A DNA stretch of 64,000 nt from the NCBI RefSeq assembly GCF_900231835.1, contig NZ_OCTN01000001.1, forward strand, positions 930,001-994,000, in the 5' to 3' direction. Positions 8,299-17,227 of the stretch are shown one piece after another. Below the pieces are notes generated by a model. The model was given only the letters and a program-made list of their open reading frames with translations. It was not told the DNA's origin and did no database searches. A program made the position numbers and the translations under genes. The DNA is from Pontivivens marinum. GTDB taxonomy: Bacteria > Pseudomonadota > Alphaproteobacteria > Rhodobacterales > Rhodobacteraceae. How positions within the stretch are numbered: position 1 is the stretch's first letter; every line of letters begins with the position of its first letter.

Positions 8299-9738
8299 AT
8301 GGCCAAGCAAGTGATGCTGAAGTTCACCGAAGTGCCTCGGCTAATGCCGGAGAAACGCGCAGCGGATGCGCGGACGGCGGACTTTGATGAGATCTATAGC
8401 CAGTTCGCACAGGAAAAGGCGAACGAGCAGGCGTCGCGCTGTTCGCAATGTGGCGTTCCCTTTTGCCAATCGCACTGCCCTCTGCACAACAACATCCCCG
8501 ACTGGCTAAAGCTGACCGCCGAGGGGCGCCTGCAAGAGGCATATGAGCTGAGCCAAGCGACCAACACCTTCCCGGAGATTTGCGGCCGCATTTGCCCGCA
8601 GGATCGTCTGTGCGAGGGCAATTGCGTCATCGAACAGTCCGGCCATGGCACTGTGACCATCGGCTCGATCGAAAAATACATCACCGATACTGCGTGGGAA
8701 AATGGTTGGGTCAAACCGATCACCCCTGCCCGTGAACGCACTGAAAGCGTTGGCATTATCGGCGCGGGGCCTGGTGGCCTTGCCGCTGCTGACATGCTGC
8801 GCCGTGCAGGTGTGCAGGTCACGGTTTATGACCGCTATGACCGCGCGGGTGGCCTGATGGTTTACGGCATCCCCGGCTTTAAGCTGGAAAAGCAGGTGAC
8901 TGAACGGCGCAACACGCAGCTGGCTGAGGGCGGCGTTGACCTGCAAATGAACGTCAATGTGGGCGTGGACATTTCTTTTAGCGATATCAAGGCGAAGCAC
9001 GACTCCGTCATCATCGCGACGGGCGTTTACAAGTCCCGCGATCTGGGCGGGCCCGGTGCAGGTCTGAACGGCATTGTGCGGGCGCTGGATTACCTGACCG
9101 CCTCGAACAAGAACAGCTTTGGCGATCACGTTCCCGAATTCGAGAGCGGAGAGCTGAACGCCAGCGGCAAGCGTGTTGTGGTCATCGGCGGCGGTGATAC
9201 GGCAATGGATTGCGTGCGCACAGCCATCCGCCAGGGCGCGACCAGCGTGAAATGTCTGTACCGTCGTGACCGCGCCAACATGCCCGGTTCGCAGCGTGAA
9301 ACCCAGAACGCCGAGGAAGAAGGCGTTGAATTCGTTTGGCTTGCCGCGCCCAAGGGCTTCACCGGCGAGGGTGATGTCAGCGGCGTAATGGTCTCGAAAA
9401 TGCGTCTGGGCGCACCGGATGCAACGGGTCGTCAAAGCCCCGAAATCATCCCCGATGCCGATTATGTCGAGGATGCAGATCTGGTGATCAAGGCTCTGGG
9501 CTTTGAGGCTGAGGACCTGCCGACATTGTGGAACGAGCCTGAGCTACAAGTCACGCGCTGGGGCACTGTTACCGCCAAATTCGGCACCCATGAAACACCG
9601 ATGCCCGGTGTTTATGCGGTCGGCGATATCGTGCGCGGCGCGTCGCTGGTCGTGTGGGCCATCCGTGACGGGCGTGAGGCGGCGGAGGCTATCCTCAAGA
9701 AATTCGACAAGGCTGCAAACGCAATCGCGGCAGAGTAA
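8299..9738 (+). CDS. gltD: Glutamate synthase (NADPH) small subunit
   Basis: Flavoprotein subunit that passes electrons from NADPH to the large subunit, which makes glutamate from glutamine and 2-oxoglutarate. The 479-residue protein has an N-terminal double cysteine cluster for 4Fe-4S centres (CSQCGVPFCQSHCP near residue 47 and CGRICPQDRLCEGNC near 96). It also has an FAD-binding GAGPGGLAAAD (about 153) and an NADPH-binding VVVIGGGDTAMDC (about 294). The ATG at 8299 gives the usual MAKQ beginning; an ATG two codons upstream (8293) is possible. GltB is 604 bp downstream with a GFA-family gene between them. Confidence 0.96.
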   Translation: MAKQVMLKFTEVPRLMPEKRAADARTADFDEIYSQFAQEKANEQASRCSQCGVPFCQSHCPLHNNIPDWLKLTAEGRLQEAYELSQATNTFPEICGRICPQDRLCEGNCVIEQSGHGTVTIGSIEKYITDTAWENGWVKPITPARERTESVGIIGAGPGGLAAADMLRRAGVQVTVYDRYDRAGGLMVYGIPGFKLEKQVTERRNTQLAEGGVDLQMNVNVGVDISFSDIKAKHDSVIIATGVYKSRDLGGPGAGLNGIVRALDYLTASNKNSFGDHVPEFESGELNASGKRVVVIGGGDTAMDCVRTAIRQGATSVKCLYRRDRANMPGSQRETQNAEEEGVEFVWLAAPKGFTGEGDVSGVMVSKMRLGAPDATGRQSPEIIPDADYVEDADLVIKALGFEAEDLPTLWNEPELQVTRWGTVTAKFGTHETPMPGVYAVGDIVRGASLVVWAIRDGREAAEAILKKFDKAANAIAAE

Positions 9739-9869
9739 ATCATCACGATAGAGCGGCTGCGATGTGGCTGCTCTATGGCTGCTATACGGCTGGCAAAATG
9801 GCCAGCAGGCGGCAGTTGCACGGATAACACAGGTCAGGCATGCAGACGTAATGCCCCCAATGCAATCTT

Positions 9870-9889
9870 AACGGTTCATCAGAACCGTT
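9870..9889 (+). promoter_or_regulatory. Inverted repeat just upstream of the GFA gene
   Basis: AACGGTT-CATCAG-AACCGTT, a perfect 7-bp inverted repeat with a 6-nt loop. It ends 4 nt before the SD GGGAGAGG of the GFA-family gene. It could be a protein operator or an mRNA hairpin; there is no T-run, so it is not an intrinsic terminator. Confidence 0.45.
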
Positions 9890-9905
9890 CCGTGGGAGAG
9901 GTAAC

Positions 9906-10331
9906 ATGGCGACAGGAAAGTGCATGTGCGGCGCGGTCGCGCTGTCTATCCGCGATCTGTCCGCGGAATATGGCACCTGCCATTGTGAGATGTGCCGCCG
10001 CTGGACCGGCTCCGCGCTATTGGGCATTTCGGTGCCTGTGGCAGACCTGACCATTACCGGCGCCGAGAATATCAAGACGATCCAATCCTCGGATTGGGCA
10101 GAGCGGGCATGGTGCGATAAATGCGGCACCGGCCTGTGGTACCGCGTTACGGCCGATGTGGCCCATGCCGGCAATTACGAAATACCTGTCGGCCTGTTGG
10201 ACGACGCAAACGGTCTGAAAATGACCCGTGAAATTTTCATTGATAGCAAACCAGACGCCTTCACCTATGCGGGTGAGCGTGAATTGCTGAGCAAAGCTGA
10301 CGTCCTCGCGCTGTACAGCGTCGACATTTAA
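9906..10331 (+). CDS. GFA / CENP-V family zinc-binding protein
   Basis: Small beta-fold protein of the glutathione-dependent formaldehyde-activating enzyme (GFA) family; substrate unknown. The 141-residue protein has the expected zinc-ligand cysteines: C6 and C8 (KCMCGAV), C25, C27 and C30 (TCHCEMC) and C70 and C73 (WCDKCGT). These match the two structural zinc sites of the fold. SD GGGAGAGG lies 5 nt before the ATG. It sits between gltD and gltB (167 nt after gltD; gltB starts 11 nt after its stop), so it is probably co-transcribed with gltB. Most family members have no proven enzyme activity, so I give no symbol. Confidence 0.85.
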   Translation: MATGKCMCGAVALSIRDLSAEYGTCHCEMCRRWTGSALLGISVPVADLTITGAENIKTIQSSDWAERAWCDKCGTGLWYRVTADVAHAGNYEIPVGLLDDANGLKMTREIFIDSKPDAFTYAGERELLSKADVLALYSVDI

Positions 10332-10342
10332 GGAGCATGACC

Positions 10343-13300
10343 ATGACCAATTACGATGCCGAATGGGCAGCCTCCTACGAAGCCCGCGCCGCTGATTTAG
10401 CCGAGCGGGGCATGTACCTGCCTGAGGAAGAGCACGCGAGCTGCGGTGTTGGCCTTGTCGTCAACGTCGACGGCAAGCCATCGCGCAAGGTGGTGCAAAA
10501 CGGGATCGACGCGCTAAAGGCGATCTGGCACCGCGGCGCGGTTGATGCGGACGGCAAAACCGGCGATGGCGCGGGTATTCACGTTCAAATCCCCGTTGAG
10601 TTTTTCAAGGATCAGATTGAGCGCACCGGCCACACCCATCGCGGTGAGCTGATCGCGGTCGGCCAAATCTTCCTGCCACGCACGAATTTCGCGGCGCAAG
10701 AACGGTGCCGGACGATTGTTGAAACCGAAGTCCTGCGCATGGGCTACACCATCTATGGCTGGCGTCATGTGCCCGTCGAAATCTCGTGCTTAGGAGAGAA
10801 GGCGAACGCAACCCGCCCCGAGATTGAGCAAATCCTGATCTCCAACGCCAAGGGTGTGGACAAGGACACGTTCGAGCGTGAGCTCTACGTCATCCGCCGC
10901 CGGATTGAGAAGGAAGCACTGGCTGCGCAGGTTCCGCAGCTCTACATCTGTTCGCTGTCTTGCCGCTCGATCATTTATAAGGGCATGATGCTGGCCGAAC
11001 AGGTCGCCGTGTTCTATCCTGATCTGATGGATGAGCGGTTCGAGAGCGCCTTTGCCATCTATCACCAGCGTTATTCCACCAACACCTTTCCGCAGTGGTG
11101 GCTGGCACAGCCATTCCGCATGTTGGCGCATAACGGTGAAATCAACACGCTGAAGGGCAACCTGAACTGGTTGAAATCCCACGAGATTCGCATGGCATCG
11201 AGCTATTTCGGTGACATGGCCGAGGATATCAAGCCGATCGTCGCTGCCGGTTCCTCCGATTCCGCCGCACTGGACGCCGTGTTCGAGGTTCTGGTTCGCG
11301 CAGGCCGTAACGCGCCAATGGCGAAAACGATGCTGGTGCCTGAGGCATGGTCCAAGACCGCGACCAAGATGTCCAAGGAATGGGAAGAGATGTACGCCTA
11401 TTCCAACTCCGTGATGGAACCATGGGACGGCCCCGCAGCACTGGCCATGACCGATGGTCGTTGGGTTTGCGCAGGTCTGGACCGGAACGGCCTGCGCCCG
11501 ATGCGCTATGTCGTGACGGGGGATGGCATGGTCATCGCCGGGTCCGAGGCAGGCATGGTACCCGTGGATGAAATGCATATCGTTGAGAAGGGTGCCCTTG
11601 GTCCCGGACAGATGCTGGGCGTTGATATGGAGCGGGGCATCCTGCTGCATGATGTTGAGCTGAAGGACGAACTGGCCGGCTCGCAGCCCTTTGCCGAATG
11701 GGTCGGGCAGATCGCTGACCTTGACTCCATTACCAGCAGCCCGACGGAATCCGTCGTCAGCACCGCTGAAACCCTGCGCAAGCGTCAGATCTCCGCCGGA
11801 TATGACATCGAGTTGCTGGAGCAAATCCTGCATCCGATGGTTGAGGACGGGAAAGAGGCGCTCGGCTCTATGGGCGATGACACGCCGCAGGCTGTGCTAT
11901 CGGAAAAGTATCGTCCGCTTAGCCACTATTTCCGTCAGAACTTCAGTCAGGTTACAAACCCGCCAATCGACAGTCTGCGTGAGCATCGCGTGATGTCGCT
12001 GAAAACACGGTTCGGCAACCTGAAAAACGTGCTGGATCAGACCAGCGCCCAGACCGAAATCCTGACGCTGGACAGCCCTGTTCTGACCAATGCGCGCTGG
12101 GACCGGATGGTTGGTTATTTCGGTGACAGCGCCGCCGTGATCGACTGCTCGTTTGAAAATGACGCCGGTGGCATGCGCGCCGCGCTGACCCGTGTGCGGT
12201 CCGAGGCGGAGCAAGCTGTGCGCGCCGGTGCGAACCACATTATTCTGACGGATGAACACGTGGATGCCGGTCACATCGCGCTGCCGATGATCCTCGCCAC
12301 CTCCGCCGTGCATTCATGGCTGACAGGTAAGGGATTGCGGACCTTCTGCTCGATCAACGTGCGGTCGGCGGAATGCGTTGACCCGCATTACTTCGCCGTT
12401 CTGATCGGATCGGGCGCGACCACTGTTAACGCATGGCTGGCGCAGGATTCGGTCGCGGACCGGATTGAGCGTGGCCTGATGGACGGACCACTTTCCGCCG
12501 CGATGGACCGCTTTGTCGAGGCGATCAATCAGGGTCTGCTCAAGATCATGGCGAAGATGGGGATTTCCGTCATCTCGTCCTATCGCGGTGGCCTGAACTT
12601 CGAGGCGGTCGGGTTGAGCCGCGCAATGTGCGCCGAGTTCTTCCCCGGAATGCCCAGCCGGATTTCCGGTATCGGCATCAGCGGCATTCAGCAAAAGGCC
12701 GTGGGCATCCACGATCGCGCCTATGCCAGCGGCACCGATGTGCTGCCGGTCGGTGGTTTCTACAAGGCGCGCCGTTCCGGCGAGGCGCATGCGTGGGAAG
12801 CACAGACCATGCACATGTTGCAGGCAGCCTGTGATCGCGGCAGCTACAAAATCTGGCAGGAATATAGCAACGCCATGCAGGCGCGTGCTCCGATCCACCT
12901 GCGCGATTTGCTGGGCTTCAAACCAAACCAGACCGCGATTTCCGTGGATGAGGTGGAGAGCATCACATCGATCCGCAAGCGGTTCGTGACCCCCGGCATG
13001 TCGCTGGGCGCGCTGTCGCCCGAAGCGCATAAAACGCTGAACGTCGCCATGAACCGCATCGGTGCGAAATCCGATTCCGGTGAGGGCGGCGAGGACCCCA
13101 AGCATTTCCACCCCGAGCCAAACGGCGACAATCCCTCTGCGAAAATCAAGCAGGTGGCTTCCGGTCGTTTCGGTGTAACGGCGGAATACCTGAACAATTG
13201 TCAGGAGCTGGAGATCAAGGTCGCACAGGGTGCAAAACCCGGTGAGGGCGGGCAGCTGCCCGGCTTCAAGGTCACGGAAATGATCGCGAAGCTGCGCCAC

Positions 13301-14872
13301 TCCACCCCCGGCGTGATGCTGATTTCACCCCCGCCACACCACGATATCTATTCGATCGAGGATTTGGCGCAGCTGATCTATGACCTCAAGCAGATCAACC
13401 CCGATGCGAAGGTCTGCGTAAAGCTGGTCGCGCAAAGCGGCGTAGGCACGATTGCGGCTGGTGTGGCCAAGGCGAAGGCGGATGTGATCCTGATCTCGGG
13501 CCATAACGGTGGTACGGGCGCATCGCCACAGACCTCGATCAAGCATGCGGGGCTGCCGTGGGAGATGGGCATCAGTGAGGCACATCAGGTGCTGTCGCTG
13601 AACAACCTACGCTCGCGCGTTACCCTGCGCACCGATGGTGGTTTGCGCACGGGCCGCGATATCGTGATTGCCGCGATGATGGGTGCCGAGGAATACGGCA
13701 TCGGCACCGCCGCTCTGATCGCAATGGGCTGCATCATGGTCCGCCAGTGCCAGTCAAACACCTGCCCTGTTGGCGTGTGTACACAGGATCAGGAACTGCG
13801 CGACAAGTTCACCGGCAATGCAGACAAAGTTGTAAACCTGATCACATTCTACGCGCAGGAAGTGCGTGAAGTGCTGGCCAGCATTGGCGCGAAATCGCTG
13901 GATGAGGTTATCGGCCGTGCCGATCTGCTGACACAGGTTTCGCGTGGTGCGGCGCATCTGGATGATCTTGACCTCAACCCGATGCTGATCGCGGTGGATG
14001 AGGAGCGCGGCACCGTTTACGACCGTGACAAGCCTCGTCAGGTCGTTCTGGACACGCTGGACGCCAAGATCGTGCGCGACGCCCAACCGTTCTTTAAGGA
14101 CGGTGAGAAGATGCAGCTGAGCTATTCGGTGGAAAACACCGACCGGACAGTGGGCACGCGGGTTTCGTCGCATATCGTCCGCCGCTTTGGCATGCGCAAC
14201 GATTTGCAGAGCAGCCACCTGACGGTAAAGCTGGAAGGCTCTGCCGGTCAGTCGCTGGGCGCATTCGCGGCACCGGGGCTAAAGCTGGAGGTCGCAGGCG
14301 ATGCCAACGATTATGTCGGCAAGGGCCTGTCCGGTGGGCGTATCGTCGTGCATCCAATGCTGGGCAGCCCGCTGGTCGCGGCGGATAACACCATCATCGG
14401 CAATACGGTTCTGTACGGTGCGACGGCGGGTGAATTGTTCGCCAATGGCCGCGCGGGCGAACGGTTCTGCGTGCGCAACTCCGGCGCGTCTGTGGTGATT
14501 GAGGGCTGCGGCTCGAACGGGTGTGAGTATATGACCGGCGGCACGGCGGTTATCCTCGGGTCGGTCGGTGATAACTTCGGCGCGGGCATGACCGGCGGCA
14601 TGGCGTTCATCTATGACACAGCAGGTGATTTCGATGTGCGGATGAATGATGAGAGCATCATCGCCGTCAACGTCGAGAGCGCTCATTGGGAGGGCGTCCT
14701 GCGCGATCTGATCGAGCAGCACGTCGCGGAAACCGGTTCGCGTCGGGGCGAGGAAATCCTGCGCCACTGGTCCGATGAGCTGGGTAAATTCCGTCAGGTC
14801 TGCCCCAAGGAAATGCTCAGCCGTCTGGCCGCACCGCTCAGCGATCTGGCTGACGCGATCCCGGCGGAATAA
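10343..14872 (+). CDS. gltB: Glutamate synthase (NADPH) large subunit
   Basis: Catalyses amide transfer from glutamine to 2-oxoglutarate. The 1509-residue protein has a class II glutaminase domain whose nucleophile is Cys34 (HASCGVGLV), implying removal of a 33-residue propeptide. A central domain and the FMN-binding TIM barrel follow, with the 3Fe-4S cluster motif CIMVRQCQSNTCPVGVC. The C-terminal GXGXG beta-helix carries repeated Gly-rich turns such as GCGSNGCEYMTGG. I prefer the ATG at 10343 because AGGAG lies 7 nt away, against 1 nt for the ATG at 10337. Full length for the bacterial alpha subunit. Confidence 0.97.
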   Translation: MTNYDAEWAASYEARAADLAERGMYLPEEEHASCGVGLVVNVDGKPSRKVVQNGIDALKAIWHRGAVDADGKTGDGAGIHVQIPVEFFKDQIERTGHTHRGELIAVGQIFLPRTNFAAQERCRTIVETEVLRMGYTIYGWRHVPVEISCLGEKANATRPEIEQILISNAKGVDKDTFERELYVIRRRIEKEALAAQVPQLYICSLSCRSIIYKGMMLAEQVAVFYPDLMDERFESAFAIYHQRYSTNTFPQWWLAQPFRMLAHNGEINTLKGNLNWLKSHEIRMASSYFGDMAEDIKPIVAAGSSDSAALDAVFEVLVRAGRNAPMAKTMLVPEAWSKTATKMSKEWEEMYAYSNSVMEPWDGPAALAMTDGRWVCAGLDRNGLRPMRYVVTGDGMVIAGSEAGMVPVDEMHIVEKGALGPGQMLGVDMERGILLHDVELKDELAGSQPFAEWVGQIADLDSITSSPTESVVSTAETLRKRQISAGYDIELLEQILHPMVEDGKEALGSMGDDTPQAVLSEKYRPLSHYFRQNFSQVTNPPIDSLREHRVMSLKTRFGNLKNVLDQTSAQTEILTLDSPVLTNARWDRMVGYFGDSAAVIDCSFENDAGGMRAALTRVRSEAEQAVRAGANHIILTDEHVDAGHIALPMILATSAVHSWLTGKGLRTFCSINVRSAECVDPHYFAVLIGSGATTVNAWLAQDSVADRIERGLMDGPLSAAMDRFVEAINQGLLKIMAKMGISVISSYRGGLNFEAVGLSRAMCAEFFPGMPSRISGIGISGIQQKAVGIHDRAYASGTDVLPVGGFYKARRSGEAHAWEAQTMHMLQAACDRGSYKIWQEYSNAMQARAPIHLRDLLGFKPNQTAISVDEVESITSIRKRFVTPGMSLGALSPEAHKTLNVAMNRIGAKSDSGEGGEDPKHFHPEPNGDNPSAKIKQVASGRFGVTAEYLNNCQELEIKVAQGAKPGEGGQLPGFKVTEMIAKLRHSTPGVMLISPPPHHDIYSIEDLAQLIYDLKQINPDAKVCVKLVAQSGVGTIAAGVAKAKADVILISGHNGGTGASPQTSIKHAGLPWEMGISEAHQVLSLNNLRSRVTLRTDGGLRTGRDIVIAAMMGAEEYGIGTAALIAMGCIMVRQCQSNTCPVGVCTQDQELRDKFTGNADKVVNLITFYAQEVREVLASIGAKSLDEVIGRADLLTQVSRGAAHLDDLDLNPMLIAVDEERGTVYDRDKPRQVVLDTLDAKIVRDAQPFFKDGEKMQLSYSVENTDRTVGTRVSSHIVRRFGMRNDLQSSHLTVKLEGSAGQSLGAFAAPGLKLEVAGDANDYVGKGLSGGRIVVHPMLGSPLVAADNTIIGNTVLYGATAGELFANGRAGERFCVRNSGASVVIEGCGSNGCEYMTGGTAVILGSVGDNFGAGMTGGMAFIYDTAGDFDVRMNDESIIAVNVESAHWEGVLRDLIEQHVAETGSRRGEEILRHWSDELGKFRQVCPKEMLSRLAAPLSDLADAIPAE

Positions 14873-14879
14873 TACAGCT

Positions 14880-14901
14880 GGTCGCCCCTACGGGGGCGGC
14901 C
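14880..14901. terminator. Hairpin between convergent gltB and DUF1761 genes
   Basis: GGTCGCCCC-TACG-GGGGCGGCC gives a 9-bp GC-rich stem with one G-U pair directly after the gltB stop. There is no clear T-run on either strand, so termination is plausible but not certain. Confidence 0.4.
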
Positions 14902-14903
14902 GC

Positions 14904-15287
14904 TCAAAACAGTCCCAGCACCGCGCCACCTGCGGCCATTCCGGCCACGGCATAGGCCCCGTCAATCACGGTTAGCAGTACGGGCCGGTGTTGGTACATG
15001 TTGTTCACTGCCATCCATGGCAGGGCGATAAACGCGCCAAATCCTGCACCCAGCAACATGCCCTCACCCGCGCCGCGCACATCGGCGAGGACGTAGACAT
15101 ATTGCGCAAACCCCATCATCACGACGAAGCATAGATAGCTGAGAAGGTAGACGGATTTGGGTGTGTCGGCGGCTTGTTCCGCCGTCATATTGCTGACGGC
15201 CAGCCATGGGCCGGAGATGACCCCGTACCAGAACGCGCCGATACCCCAAGTTGTGGCGGCGGCGAGAAACACTGCGATAATATCCAT
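14904..15287 (-). CDS. DUF1761 family small membrane protein
   Basis: Integral membrane protein of unknown function. The 127-residue protein has four predicted hydrophobic segments (about 1-22, 46-68, 76-95 and 104-125). It also carries the DUF1761 hallmarks GAFWYGVISGPWL near residue 17 and ALPWMAVNNMYQHRP near residue 88. The ATG at 15285-15287 is chosen because AGGAGG lies 6 nt upstream; the ATG at 15293 has no spacing. The SD and the 15293 ATG both fall inside a perfect 9-bp hairpin (15290-15313). It starts 45 nt after the EVE gene on the same strand and converges with gltB. Confidence 0.8.
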   Translation of the reverse strand: MDIIAVFLAAATTWGIGAFWYGVISGPWLAVSNMTAEQAADTPKSVYLLSYLCFVVMMGFAQYVYVLADVRGAGEGMLLGAGFGAFIALPWMAVNNMYQHRPVLLTVIDGAYAVAGMAAGGAVLGLF

Positions 15288-15289
15288 TT

Positions 15290-15313
15290 GCATCCTCCTG
15301 CAACGGAGGATGC
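15290..15313 (-). promoter_or_regulatory. Hairpin burying the Shine-Dalgarno of the DUF1761 gene
   Basis: Minus-strand mRNA reads GCATCCTCC-GTTGCA-GGAGGATGC: a perfect 9-bp stem with a 6-nt loop. The 3' arm contains the SD GGAGG. The preferred start codon begins 2 nt after the stem. Confidence 0.6.
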
Positions 15314-15332
15314 CATAGCTGTGGGGCCTGAC

Positions 15333-15752
15333 CTAGCCCTCGTACCCGCCCAGATCGCAGACGATTTGCCATTCCTCGTCGGAAACAGGCTGCACCGACA
15401 GGCGCGAATTGTTCACGAGGATCATAGCGGACAGGCGCGGATCGTCCTTACAATCCTGCAAGGTAACAGGCTTGGGGAAGGGGCCGATTGCCTTGATATC
15501 CACGCATTCCCAGCGGGGGTCGTTTGCCTTGCTATCGGGATGTGCCTCGGCAATCACCTCGACCACGCCGACGACACGCTTTTCGTCGATGGAGTGGTAG
15601 AAGAAGCCTTTGTCACCAATTTTCATGGCACGCATGTTATTGCGAGCCTGATAGTTGCGCACGCCGTCCCATTCCTCGCCCACATCGCCCTTGGCAACCT
15701 GATCGTCCCAGCCCCATGTGTTGGGTTCGGATTTAAAAAGCCAATATGCCAT
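15333..15752 (-). CDS. EVE (PUA-like) domain protein
   Basis: The 139-residue protein is a single EVE domain, a PUA-like fold that in characterised relatives binds modified bases in nucleic acid. It begins with the typical MAYWLFKSEPNTWGWDD and contains WDGVRNYQARNNMRAM, GFFYHS and the VGVVEV strand. The aromatic-cage Trp and Tyr/Asn residues of the WDGVRNYQ segment are intact. It follows the YciI-like gene with only 1 nt between them, after tsaD, an order common in alphaproteobacteria. The actual ligand is unknown. Confidence 0.9.
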   Translation of the reverse strand: MAYWLFKSEPNTWGWDDQVAKGDVGEEWDGVRNYQARNNMRAMKIGDKGFFYHSIDEKRVVGVVEVIAEAHPDSKANDPRWECVDIKAIGPFPKPVTLQDCKDDPRLSAMILVNNSRLSVQPVSDEEWQIVCDLGGYEG

Positions 15753-15753
15753 A

Positions 15754-16029
15754 TCAGCCCCCGATCACACGCTTCCACGGGTGGATATCAGCCGAGGAAA
15801 ACAGACCCGCCTTGGTATAGGGATCGGCATCGGCCCATGCCTGTGCGGCGTCCATATCAGCCACGTCCAGAATGACCAGCGATCCGGCCATGTCGCCCTG
15901 CGCGTCCAGCAACGGGCCTGCCTGTGCCACGACGCCGGTTTCGGCAATATAGGCCAGATGCGCGTCGCGATTGGCCTTACGCACCTCTAATGCACCGGGT
16001 TTGTCATGGGCGATAATGGCATAGAACAT
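15754..16029 (-). CDS. YciI-like protein (YCII domain)
   Basis: A 91-residue ferredoxin-like alpha/beta barrel protein of the YCII family, whose His-Asp pair suggests an enzymatic role that has not been proven. Residues 8-9 (HD in IIAHDKPG), R17 and R21 (VRKANRDAHL) and the C-terminal DPYTKAGLF and IHPWKRVIG segments are characteristic. SD AGAGGAAAT precedes the ATG. It lies 11 nt after tsaD and 1 nt before the EVE gene, so the three probably form one transcript. Confidence 0.88.
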   Translation of the reverse strand: MFYAIIAHDKPGALEVRKANRDAHLAYIAETGVVAQAGPLLDAQGDMAGSLVILDVADMDAAQAWADADPYTKAGLFSSADIHPWKRVIGG

Positions 16030-16040
16030 GGGATTTCCTC

Positions 16041-17114
16041 TCAGGCTTTCGCGCCTCGTTTGCCAGAACCGAGCATCGGAGCGGCGGTTTTATCAAGCGG
16101 CCAGCGCGGTCGCGCGGCCAGCGTCATGTCGTCGGATTGGCCAAGGCGATACCGCTCCCAACCCGCCCATGCGATCATGGCGCCATTGTCAGTGCACAGT
16201 TTCAGCGGCGGCGCGGTGAAGGTAAAGCCCGCATCGCGGGCGGCCTGCTGCAAACCGGCGCGCACTGCCGTATTCGCAGCGACGCCACCGGCAACGGCAA
16301 TAGTTGTCGCGCCGTGCTCCGCCGCAAAGGCAGTCAGCGCACGGGCGGTTTTTTTGCGCAACACATCGGCCACGGCCTGCTGGAAACTGGCGCACAGGTC
16401 TGCGCGGTCCTGTCGTGTGATGCCGCCCTTTTCCTCGACGATTTTATCGCGGGCACGGCGCAGGGCGGTTTTCAGGCCAGAAAAGCTCATATCGAATCCG
16501 GGCCGGTCCATCAGGGGGCGGGGAAAGGCGAACCGTTTGGGATCACCGCTTTCCGCCTCGGCCTGCACCAGTGGGCCACCCGGTTGGGACAGGCCCAGCA
16601 AGCGGGCGGTTTTGTCGAATGCCTCACCCGGTGCATCGTCGATGGTGCCGCCCATGCGGGTAAATTCATCAGGGCCGGTCACGGCGAGGAACTGGCAATG
16701 CCCGCCCGATACCAGCAACATCAGATAGGGAAATTCTAGCCCATCCGTAAGACGCGGCGTCAGCGCATGACCGGCTAGGTGGTTCACGCCGATCAGGGGT
16801 ATATCTGCGCCTGCGGCCATCCCCTTGGCAAACATCACGCCGGACAACACGCCGCCGATCAGGCCGGGGCCTGAGGTGACGGCAACCAGATCGATATCGC
16901 CCAGCGCCACGCCTGCCTCGGTCAAGGCGGCCTCGGCCACGATATCCAGCCGTTCGGCATGGGCACGGGCCGCGATTTCGGGGACGATACCGCCGAAATC
17001 AGCATGCAGGTCGGATTGCGAGAACACGCGGTTCGACAGGATTGTACGATCCGTGTTCACAACGGCGATTGCCGTGTCGTCACAGCTCGATTCGATACCA
17101 AGGATCAGGGTCAT
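16041..17114 (-). CDS. tsaD: tRNA N6-threonylcarbamoyladenosine transferase subunit TsaD
   Basis: Transfers the threonylcarbamoyl group to A37 of ANN-decoding tRNAs, acting with TsaB and TsaE. The 357-residue ASKHA-fold protein starts with [17 protein letters not shown]. It contains the metal-binding [12 protein letters not shown] motif near residue 108-119 (both His present), VSGGHCQF, and [12 protein letters not shown]. The C-terminal [13 protein letters not shown] completes the fold. Length is typical. It heads the tsaD-YciI-EVE transcript; tsaB, tsaC and tsaE are not in this window. A two-copy conserved element lies upstream at 17164-17220. Confidence 0.96.
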   Translation of the reverse strand: MTLILGIESSCDDTAIAVVNTDRTILSNRVFSQSDLHADFGGIVPEIAARAHAERLDIVAEAALTEAGVALGDIDLVAVTSGPGLIGGVLSGVMFAKGMAAGADIPLIGVNHLAGHALTPRLTDGLEFPYLMLLVSGGHCQFLAVTGPDEFTRMGGTIDDAPGEAFDKTARLLGLSQPGGPLVQAEAESGDPKRFAFPRPLMDRPGFDMSFSGLKTALRRARDKIVEEKGGITRQDRADLCASFQQAVADVLRKKTARALTAFAAEHGATTIAVAGGVAANTAVRAGLQQAARDAGFTFTAPPLKLCTDNGAMIAWAGWERYRLGQSDDMTLAARPRWPLDKTAAPMLGSGKRGAKA

Positions 17115-17163
17115 GGCCGCTGCCTAAAGGTTCGCACGCGGGGCGTCCAATTCAGTTTCATCA

Positions 17164-17220
17164 GATGCCCCGCCAGAGGATCTGTTTCGATGCCTCCGGC
17201 GGGGATATTTAGCGAATGCG
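17164..17220 (-). repeat. 3' conserved element, copy 1 (downstream of gabD)
   Basis: Read on the minus strand: CGCATTC, 3 nt, the 22-mer at 17210-17189 (AAATATCCCCGCCGGAGG then CATC), 13 nt, TGGCGGGGCA. It starts 7 nt after the gabD stop. CCCCGCC and GGCGGGG can pair. The same blocks, without the 13-nt insert, follow purH at 24523-24564. Confidence 0.75.
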
Positions 17221-17227
17221 ATGGGCC

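Noticed and set aside
10790-11833. Long minus-strand open frames inside gltB (also 12314-13300)
   Set aside because: They mirror a fully conserved GltB; compositions rich in His/Gln/Arg are typical of antisense frames in GC-rich coding DNA.
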